From contig JAUZQL010000356.1 of the NCBI GenBank assembly GCA_030950975.1, positions 1-7,647 on the forward strand: a stretch of 7,647 nucleotides of DNA, read 5' to 3'. The number at the start of each line of letters is the position of its first letter. The first letter of the stretch is position 1. Under the pieces are notes generated by a model that ran no database searches, had not been told where the DNA came from, and saw nothing but the letters and a program-made list of their open reading frames with translations. The position numbers and the translations under genes were made by a program. Source of the stretch: Mariprofundaceae bacterium (lineage in GTDB: Bacteria > Pseudomonadota > Zetaproteobacteria > Mariprofundales > Mariprofundaceae). Shown piece after piece: positions 1 through 6,047 of this stretch.

Positions 1-804
1 GCCCAAATGATGCGTGATTTAAAGTTAAATACTGTCTGTGAAGAAGCATCCTGCCCCAATATTGGTAGTTGCTGGAAACAAGGTTCTGCGACCTTTATGA
101 TTTTGGGTCGTGTCTGTACAAGAACCTGTGCTTTTTGTGATGTTGCGACGGGGAGACCAGACGCTGTTGACCCGCATGAAGCCAGCAATCTTGCCAAAGC
201 TGTGGCTCAAATCGGGCTTAAACATGTCGTCATTACATCCGTCGATCGTGATGATTTAAAAGATGGTGGGGCAGCACATTACGCCACCGTGATTCGTGAA
301 CTTAAATCCCATCAACCCGATGTTACGGTTGAAATCCTTACGCCTGATTTTCAGCGAAAACCAAGCAGTTGTTTGAACACCATTATGGATGCTCAACCTG
401 ATATTTTTAATCATAATTTAGAAACTGTACCACGTTTATATCGTTCGGTTCGCCCCGGTGCGCGTTATTTCACATCCCTTCGCTTACTGCAACGTGCCAA
501 AGAAATGGATGACAATATTGTAACCAAATCAGGTTTGATGGTCGGTTTGGGTGAAGAACGGGATGAAATTTTACAAGTCATGGATGATATGCGTGAAGCA
601 GGCATTGATATTTTAACCATTGGACAATATTTACGCCCCAGTGAAAAACATCATCCTGTCATGAAATATTGGACACCTGAAGAATTTGATGAACTCAAGT
701 ATCTGGCTGAGAAAAAAGGCTTTGGCATGGTGGCTTCGGGCGCACTGGTTCGTTCATCGTTTCATGCAGATGAGGTCTTTCAGGGCTTAAAATTAAAATC
801 CTGA
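1..804 (+). CDS. lipA: Lipoyl synthase LipA (5' end outside window)
   Basis: Radical-SAM enzyme that inserts two sulfur atoms into octanoyl groups carried on lipoyl domains (pyruvate and 2-oxoglutarate dehydrogenases, glycine cleavage H protein); cytosolic. The reading frame is open from base 1. Counting from the Met at base 7, the auxiliary [4Fe-4S] cluster motif C-X4-C-X5-C is at C11/C16/C22 (TVCEEASCPNIGSC) and the radical-SAM motif C-X3-C-X2-C at C37/C41/C44 (CTRTCAFC). Further family blocks are SVDRDDLKDGG (about 78-88), NHNLETV (135-141), GLMVGLGE (176-183), TIGQYLRPS (204-212) and the C-terminal RSS motif (249-251), whose serine ligates the auxiliary cluster in the family. LipA proteins are usually about 290-330 residues, so roughly 40-60 N-terminal residues are missing. 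The Met at base 7 is internal: the family has sequence before the first cysteine motif and no ribosome binding site can be seen. The gene stops at TGA 802-804, 46 bp from the end of convergent ppk2. All cluster ligands are present and the frame is intact. Confidence 0.97.
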   Translation, partial: AQMMRDLKLNTVCEEASCPNIGSCWKQGSATFMILGRVCTRTCAFCDVATGRPDAVDPHEASNLAKAVAQIGLKHVVITSVDRDDLKDGGAAHYATVIRELKSHQPDVTVEILTPDFQRKPSSCLNTIMDAQPDIFNHNLETVPRLYRSVRPGARYFTSLRLLQRAKEMDDNIVTKSGLMVGLGEERDEILQVMDDMREAGIDILTIGQYLRPSEKHHPVMKYWTPEEFDELKYLAEKKGFGMVASGALVRSSFHADEVFQGLKLKS

Positions 805-850
805 TGCATTCTCAAGCAAGTGAATAGCTGATCTTACGCCCTTCGGTGAA

Positions 851-1633
851 TTAATACTTTTTAGGAACAAAGTTTTGAGTCTGAATATCAGGGCGTTGAT
901 AATCACCTTGCTTGGCTCGTTTAGGCAGCACTATCGGATCAGGCATGACATCTTCATAAGGCACTGAATCAAGAATATGGCTTAAACAATTCAAGCGTGC
1001 TGTTTTTTTAATATCTGCATCAACAACATGCCAGCGTGCTTCTGGAATATCGGTATAAAAAAACATCTCATCTTTGGCTTTGGAATAATCGACCCAACGG
1101 TTGCGCGATTCCAAATCCATCGGACTCAATTTCCAATGTTTGCTGGCATCAGTAGCGCGTTTTTGAAAGCGTCGTTCCTGTTCTTCATCACTCACCGAAA
1201 ACCAGTATTTCAATAAAATAATGCCTGAACGCACCAACATGCGCTCAAATTCTGGGCAGGAACGTAAAAATTCACGGTATTCCAAGTCTGTACAAAACCC
1301 CATAACACGTTCAACACCTGCCCGATTGTACCAACTTCGATCAAAAATAACGATTTCCCCAGCCGCTGGAAAATGTTGCACATAGCGTTGAAAATACCAT
1401 TGTGTTTTTTCACGATTTGATGGTGCAGGCAAAGCCACAACATTGCAGCCGCGAGGATTTAAAGGCTCCGTTAGACGCTTGATCGTCCCACCTTTTCCAG
1501 CCGCATCTCGACCTTCAAAGACAATCATCACGCGTAAACCTTTTGCCTTAATCCAGTATTGCCACTTCACCAGTTCAACATCTATATTAGATAATGCACG
1601 TTTATATTGACTGTTTGAAATACCTTTACCCAT
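851..1633 (-). CDS. ppk2: Polyphosphate kinase 2 (PPK2), class I-like single-domain
   Basis: Transfers phosphate between inorganic polyphosphate and nucleotides (typically making ATP or GTP from the diphosphate, or the reverse); cytosolic. The 260-residue product has one P-loop kinase domain: Walker A GRDAAGKGG (about 41-49, K47), the IVIFDRSWYNR block with the Walker B aspartate (D98), the VERVMGFC segment (108-114), and the arginine-rich lid EEQERRFQKR (150-159) followed by WKLSPMDLESRNRW (167-180). These blocks and the length are typical of one-domain PPK2 enzymes; the SPMDL...WVDYSKAKDEMF stretch resembles class I (nucleoside diphosphate-preferring) members, but the substrate (ADP or GDP) cannot be read from sequence. 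The start chosen is the ATG at 1633-1631, because AGGAG lies 5 nt upstream. An in-frame ATG at 1663 would add ten residues (MRNISASGEY) but has a poorer upstream site, and it lies in an inverted repeat. The gene follows rpoC on the same strand, beyond a strong terminator, so it is probably transcribed separately. No truncation seen. Confidence 0.93.
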   Translation of the reverse strand: MGKGISNSQYKRALSNIDVELVKWQYWIKAKGLRVMIVFEGRDAAGKGGTIKRLTEPLNPRGCNVVALPAPSNREKTQWYFQRYVQHFPAAGEIVIFDRSWYNRAGVERVMGFCTDLEYREFLRSCPEFERMLVRSGIILLKYWFSVSDEEQERRFQKRATDASKHWKLSPMDLESRNRWVDYSKAKDEMFFYTDIPEARWHVVDADIKKTARLNCLSHILDSVPYEDVMPDPIVLPKRAKQGDYQRPDIQTQNFVPKKY

Positions 1634-1638
1634 ATATT

Positions 1639-1643
1639 CTCCT
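1639..1643 (-). promoter_or_regulatory. Ribosome binding site of ppk2, decides the start
   Basis: The - strand reads AGGAG, then 5 nt (AATAT), then ATG GGT AAA. This near-consensus Shine-Dalgarno site supports initiation at 1633 rather than at the upstream in-frame ATG at 1663, before which only a weak GGGA-like sequence is visible. Confidence 0.75.
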
Positions 1644-1648
1644 GATGC

Positions 1649-1834
1649 ACTGATGTTACGCATACCATCATCCCATGATTTTTGAATCGAATTTAAGGGA
1701 TGAGCGTTGATGTGTGTTCATTATTCTGGACGTGCGGCTTTAGCTGCGCCGAATGAAGTATCAGGACGTGGCTAAAGCCACACTTCCTAAGTATGGAATA
1801 AGCTTTCTTTTTCATCAAGATGCGTAACATCAGT
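1649..1834. repeat. Perfect 15-bp inverted repeat enclosing a 156-bp spacer
   Basis: The + strand carries ACTGATGTTACGCAT at 1649-1663 and its exact reverse complement, ATGCGTAACATCAGT, at 1820-1834. The match does not extend beyond 15 bp on either side, and no flanking target-site duplication is visible. The REP-like hairpin pair lies between the arms. The left arm begins at the upstream in-frame ATG of ppk2 and ends 5 bp before its ribosome binding site. The arms could be termini of a small non-autonomous (MITE-like) element or two halves of a leader RNA stem; the sequence does not decide which. A chance match of this length in a few hundred bases is very unlikely. Confidence 0.7.
1728..1789. 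repeat. REP-like hairpin pair in inverted orientation (REPIN-like)
   Basis: Two short imperfect palindromes share a core. The left one (1732-1749) is GTGCGGCTTTAGCTGCGC, an 8-bp stem with two G-T pairs. The right one (1768-1781) is GTGGCTAAAGCCAC, a perfect 6-bp stem. The right copy read on the - strand gives GTGTGGCTTTAGC, matching 12 of 13 bases of the left GTGCGGCTTTAGC, so the copies are inverted to each other and could also pair as one larger stem. On the - strand the right copy is preceded by TTAGGAA, reminiscent of the short conserved head next to the palindrome in RAYT-associated REP sequences. REP elements are typically intergenic and multicopy, as the position here would fit. Whether it is multicopy cannot be judged from one window, and no RAYT transposase gene is present. 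Confidence 0.6.
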
Positions 1835-1861
1835 TATACACTTAAACCATGATAGGCACAA
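1833..1861 (-). promoter_or_regulatory. Candidate sigma-70-type promoter for ppk2
   Basis: The - strand has TATAAC (1838-1833, five of six to the TATAAT consensus) with TTGTGC (1861-1856) 17 nt upstream, a poor -35 that keeps only TTG. It lies immediately downstream of the rpoC terminator and would start ppk2 mRNA near 1826, leaving a leader of about 190 nt that contains the REP-like hairpins. The spacing is good but the -35 is weak, so this is tentative. Confidence 0.25.
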
Positions 1862-1894
1862 AAAAACCCGCCACATCCAAAAGGATGGGCGGGG
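1860..1894 (-). terminator. Rho-independent terminator of the rpoBC unit
   Basis: On the - strand, CCCGCCCATCC pairs with GGATG-T-GGCGGG around a TTTT loop (one bulged base), giving a GC-rich stem of about 11 bp followed directly by seven T's (1866-1860). It starts 25 nt after the rpoC stop codon. On the + strand the stem is not followed by a T run, so it is directional and serves rpoC. Confidence 0.92.
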
Positions 1895-1919
1895 TTATCA
1901 ATCAACAGAAAAACACGAT

Positions 1920-4900
1920 TTAAGCTTCGTTATCTGATATATCTTCCTCTGATTCTTCTTCCACTGGTTTAGGCATATTGCGCATTGCCAAGCCAGTACC
2001 TGCTGGTAACAAACGACCCAAAATAACATTTTCTTTCAGCCCTGTGAGCCAATCCACTTTACCCGCCAAAGCCGCTTCGGTAATCACACGCGTGGTTTCT
2101 TGGAACGATGCCGCAGAGATGAACGATTCAGTGTTCAACGATGCTTTGGTAATACCCAAAAGAACAGGTTCAAAGCTTGCAGGTGGTTTACCTGCTTCAA
2201 TCAAAGCACGATTTTGAGCTAGCACATGTTTACGCTCCACTTGCTCACCACCCACATAAGTAGAAGCACCCGGATCAGTAATCAATACTTTACGCATCAT
2301 TTGACGTGTAATCACTTCAATATGCTTATCGTTAATTTTCACACCTTGCAAACGATAAACTTCTTGCACTTCATCGGTCAGGTAGTTTGCCAAGGCTTCG
2401 ACACCCAAGACACGTAAAATATCTTGTGGTGCAGGTGAACCTTCCATCAATTTTTCACCGCGACGAATGCGATCCCCTTCTTGCACAATAATGTTCGAAC
2501 CTTTTGGAATCTGATATTCCACTGGATCCGTTGCATCATCAGGTTCAACATAAATACGGCGTTTACCTCGAATATCCTTACCGAAAGCAATTTTACCATC
2601 CTTAGCAGAAATAAATGCCAAGCTCTTTGGTTTACGTGCTTCAAACAATTCGACCACACGTGGCAAACCACCTGTAATATCCTTCGTTTTGGATGTTTCA
2701 CGTGGTAAACGTGCCAATACATCGCCCGCTTTCACATCACGTGTATCTTCCACATTCAAAATCGCCCCTGGTGATAAGAAATAACGCGCAGGAACATTGG
2801 TACGAGGAATCACAATCGGATCAGATTCTGGATCTTTCGGATCAATCAACTGAATTTGTGGACGCAACGCTGTTTTGCGTGCTTCTGAATGTTCAATCAC
2901 AATACGATTGGATAAACCTGTCACTTCATCGGTTTGCTCACGAACCGTACGACCTTCTTCCATATCCACATAACGCACCAAACCATCCACTTCTGCAATC
3001 AATGGCATGGTATATGGATCCCATTCCGCCAATGCAGTACCCAGCTTCACAGCATCACCATCTTGAATCAATAGATGCGCACCGTATGCCACACGATGAC
3101 GTTCCACTTCTTTGCCTTGAGGATCCAAGACCACGATTTCTGTATGACGGTTAATAACAATGTCTGCACCTTGTGAATCAGTCACCACAACAGCATCAAT
3201 CAACTTCACTTGACCATTAAATTTAGATTCAATACTGGCTTGTTCTGCTGAACGTGATGCTGTACCACCCACATGGAAGGTACGCATGGTCAACTGTGTT
3301 CCCGGCTCACCAATGGATTGCGCGGCAATAACACCCACAGCTTCACCCTGACAAACAGGTGTGCCATGTGCCAAATCACGACCATAACACGCTGCACACA
3401 CACCTTCTTCCGATTCACAGGTCAACACCGAACGAATGCGTAACTGCTCAATTTCAGCTTCATCAATCTTCGCCACCAATGTTTCATTCAACATGGTTCC
3501 CGCAGGGACAATTTCTTCTTCCGTCAACGGATGGATGGCAGGTTCTAATAACACACGACCCAACACACGTTCAGACAACGATTGAATAATTTCGCCACCT
3601 TCAACAAGCGGTGAAATGGTAATACCTTGTGTGGTTCCGCAATCAGCTTCACGAATGACGGCATCTTGTGCAACATCCACCAAACGACGGGTTAAATAAC
3701 CCGAGTTCGCTGTTTTCAAGGCTGTATCGGCAAGACCCTTACGTGCGCCATGCGTTGAGATAAAGTATTGCAATACCGTCAAACCTTCACGGAAGTTTGA
3801 CGTAATCGGATTTTCAATAATAGAGCCATCAGGTTTCGCCATCAAACCACGCATACCTGCCAACTGACGAATTTGCTGTGCAGAACCACGTGCACCAGAA
3901 TCCGCCATCATATAAACAGAGTTAAACGTCACCATCGATTCTGTTTTAGTGCCATCAGGAGAGCTTACTTCTTCAGATGCCAAGTTATCCATCATTGCTT
4001 TGGCAACTTTTTCTGTGGTGTGTGTCCACAAGTCAATGACTTTATTGTAACGTTCACCTGCGGTAATCAAACCATCACGGTATTGGGTTTGTACTTCCAA
4101 TACTTCTTTTTCTGTTTGACTCACTCGGGTATATTTTTCTTCAGGAATAATCACATCTTCCAAACTAAACGAAGCACCCGATCGTGTTGCATAGGTATAA
4201 CCAAGATGTTTAATCCGATCGGCTAACAAGACCGTCGCTTTATTACCCGCAGCGACGAAACAATCTTCAATCAATTGTGCCACTTCTTTTTTACCTAAAA
4301 TGCGGTTGATACTGGAAAATGGCAATGCATCAGGAAGCACGGTTGAAATAATCGTACGACCTACGGTAGTATTCTCACGCACACCACGAATACGACATAC
4401 AATACGTGAATGAATGCTCACAACGTTCGCATCATACGCACGCATCACTTCATCAGGTGACGCAAAAACCATGCCTTCACCCGGTTCAAATGGTTTCTCA
4501 CGACTTAGATAATAAATACCTAAAATCATATCCTGAGTTGGAACAATGACAGGTTTACCCGTTGCAGGTGATAACACATTGTTCGAAGCCATCATCAACG
4601 CACGTGCTTCCGTTTGCGCTTCAATGGACAATGGCACATGCACAGCCATTTGGTCACCATCGAAATCGGCATTGAATGCTGTACAGACCAAGGGATGCAA
4701 TTGAATGGCTTTACCTTCAATCAACACAGGTTCAAAGGCTTGAATACCCAAACGGTGAAGCGTGGGCGCACGGTTCAGCATAACAGGATGTTGGTGAATC
4801 ACTTCTGCCAAAATATCCCAAACTTCAGGAATACCTTGTTCGACCAATTTCTTACATGCTTTAATGGTGGTACCTAAACCACGCAGTTCCAACTTATGAT

Positions 4901-6044
4901 AAATAAATGGTTTGAACAATTCCAACGCCATTTTCTTCGGCAAACCACATTGATGCAGTTTCAAACTTGGCCCTACCACAATCACCGAACGACCTGAATA
5001 ATCCACACGTTTACCCAGCAAGTTTTGGCGGAAACGACCTTGTTTACCTTTAATCACATCCGACAATGATTTCAATGGGCGACGATTGTTACCTGTAATC
5101 GGTTTTGAACGACGATCATTATCAAACAAGGCATCCACTGATTCTTGCAACATGCGTTTTTCATTGCGGGTAATGATTTCTGGTGCATTAAGCTCCAAAA
5201 GACGACGCAAACGGTTGTTACGATTGATCACACGACGATACAAATCATTCAAATCAGAGGTTGCAAAACGACCGCCATCCAAAGGTACTAAAGGGCGAAT
5301 TTCTGGAGGTAAGACTGGAATAGCTTCCAAAATCATCCACTCAGGACGATTGCCAGAACCCAACATCGCTTCCACTGTTTGCAAACGCTTGGTCAACTTG
5401 GTCAACTTGGTGACAGCCTTAGTGGCTTGAATTTGCGCACGCAGGCTTTGACGTTCTTCATCCAAATCAATGTCTTTCAACATTTCACGCAAGGCTTCCG
5501 CACCCATTGTCGCACGAAATTCTTCACCATATTCTTCAAAAGCTTCAATATATTCTTCTTCTGTAAGAATTTGATACTTATCTAAACTGGTCAAACCGGG
5601 ATCCAACACAATGTAAGATTCAAAATACAAGACACGTTCAAGTTCTTTCAATGTTTTATCAAGCAATAAACCAATACGGGATGGTAAACTTTTTAAGAAC
5701 CAGATATGAGCCACAGGTGCTGCCAAATCAATATGCGCCATACGTTCACGACGTACTTTGGATTGAATGACTTCCACACCACATTTTTCACACACCACAC
5801 CACGATGTTTTAAACGTTTGTATTTACCACATAAACATTCGTAATCCTTAATCGGACCAAAAATCTTGGCGCAAAACAAACCATCGCGTTCAGGTTTAAA
5901 CGTACGATAGTTAATGGTTTCAGGTTTTTTGACTTCACCAAACGACCATGAACGAATTTTTTCAGGACTAGCCAAGCCTACCCGAAGACCATCAAAATCT
6001 TCATTCTTACTTGGCTTTTGAAACATATTAAATAATTTTTGCAT
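1920..6044 (-). CDS. rpoC: DNA-directed RNA polymerase subunit beta-prime RpoC
   Basis: Largest catalytic subunit of bacterial RNA polymerase. The 1374-residue product is complete and close to the usual proteobacterial length (E. coli 1407). The N-terminal zinc ribbon has C70, C72, C85 and C88. The switch/rudder region contains GKQGRFRQNLLGKRVDYSGR (333-352). The catalytic Mg motif NADFDGDQ carries D460, D462 and D464, the same numbering as E. coli. The bridge helix is near 757-792 (QYFISTHGARKGLADTALK). The second zinc site is C802, C876, C883 and C886. The trigger loop lies around 907-935 (IGEPGTQLTMRTFHVGG, with M920 and H924). It is interrupted by a long insert up to about 1118, as in proteobacterial SI3. 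The C-terminus is acidic (EEESEEDISDNEA). ATG at 6044 starts 3 bp after the rpoB stop, so the two are co-transcribed and probably translationally coupled; a terminator follows. No frameshift or missing key residue was seen. A short KLT-KLT duplication lies near 213-218. Confidence 0.98.
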   Translation of the reverse strand: MQKLFNMFQKPSKNEDFDGLRVGLASPEKIRSWSFGEVKKPETINYRTFKPERDGLFCAKIFGPIKDYECLCGKYKRLKHRGVVCEKCGVEVIQSKVRRERMAHIDLAAPVAHIWFLKSLPSRIGLLLDKTLKELERVLYFESYIVLDPGLTSLDKYQILTEEEYIEAFEEYGEEFRATMGAEALREMLKDIDLDEERQSLRAQIQATKAVTKLTKLTKRLQTVEAMLGSGNRPEWMILEAIPVLPPEIRPLVPLDGGRFATSDLNDLYRRVINRNNRLRRLLELNAPEIITRNEKRMLQESVDALFDNDRRSKPITGNNRRPLKSLSDVIKGKQGRFRQNLLGKRVDYSGRSVIVVGPSLKLHQCGLPKKMALELFKPFIYHKLELRGLGTTIKACKKLVEQGIPEVWDILAEVIHQHPVMLNRAPTLHRLGIQAFEPVLIEGKAIQLHPLVCTAFNADFDGDQMAVHVPLSIEAQTEARALMMASNNVLSPATGKPVIVPTQDMILGIYYLSREKPFEPGEGMVFASPDEVMRAYDANVVSIHSRIVCRIRGVRENTTVGRTIISTVLPDALPFSSINRILGKKEVAQLIEDCFVAAGNKATVLLADRIKHLGYTYATRSGASFSLEDVIIPEEKYTRVSQTEKEVLEVQTQYRDGLITAGERYNKVIDLWTHTTEKVAKAMMDNLASEEVSSPDGTKTESMVTFNSVYMMADSGARGSAQQIRQLAGMRGLMAKPDGSIIENPITSNFREGLTVLQYFISTHGARKGLADTALKTANSGYLTRRLVDVAQDAVIREADCGTTQGITISPLVEGGEIIQSLSERVLGRVLLEPAIHPLTEEEIVPAGTMLNETLVAKIDEAEIEQLRIRSVLTCESEEGVCAACYGRDLAHGTPVCQGEAVGVIAAQSIGEPGTQLTMRTFHVGGTASRSAEQASIESKFNGQVKLIDAVVVTDSQGADIVINRHTEIVVLDPQGKEVERHRVAYGAHLLIQDGDAVKLGTALAEWDPYTMPLIAEVDGLVRYVDMEEGRTVREQTDEVTGLSNRIVIEHSEARKTALRPQIQLIDPKDPESDPIVIPRTNVPARYFLSPGAILNVEDTRDVKAGDVLARLPRETSKTKDITGGLPRVVELFEARKPKSLAFISAKDGKIAFGKDIRGKRRIYVEPDDATDPVEYQIPKGSNIIVQEGDRIRRGEKLMEGSPAPQDILRVLGVEALANYLTDEVQEVYRLQGVKINDKHIEVITRQMMRKVLITDPGASTYVGGEQVERKHVLAQNRALIEAGKPPASFEPVLLGITKASLNTESFISAASFQETTRVITEAALAGKVDWLTGLKENVILGRLLPAGTGLAMRNMPKPVEEESEEDISDNEA
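5388..5411 (-). repeat. 9-bp tandem repeat inside rpoC
   Basis: On the + strand CTTGGTCAA occurs twice in tandem (5388-5405), followed by a partial third copy CTTGGT (5406-5411). It is in frame and encodes the TKLTKLTK stretch of beta-prime (about residues 212-219). The corresponding E. coli stretch reads differently (KRKKLTKR) with no obvious length change, so it is probably a tolerated local duplication or convergent codon pattern. Confidence 0.7.
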
Positions 6045-6047
6045 GAC

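Noticed and set aside
805..850. A terminator between convergent lipA and ppk2
   Set aside because: Only a weak imperfect pairing around ATTC…GAAT was found, with no GC-rich stem and no adjoining T run for either direction.
1634..1663. ppk2 starting at the upstream in-frame ATG (1663)
   Set aside because: It adds only ten residues of low-complexity character, has a weak upstream ribosome site and overlaps the inverted repeat. The ATG at 1633 has AGGAG at 5 nt.
1634..1919. A small protein gene, tRNA or CRISPR array in the ppk2-rpoC gap
   Set aside because: No open frame with a ribosome site, no cloverleaf-like pairing and no regularly spaced repeats; the content is accounted for by the terminator, inverted repeat and REP-like hairpins.
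2693..3154. A 153-residue open frame on the + strand opposite rpoC, and other long antisense or shifted frames inside rpoC, rpoB and ppk2
   Set aside because: They lie wholly within strongly conserved genes, are rich in His/Pro/Gln or Phe/Cys/Thr as expected from reading those genes in the wrong frame or strand, and show no recognisable domain or ribosome site.
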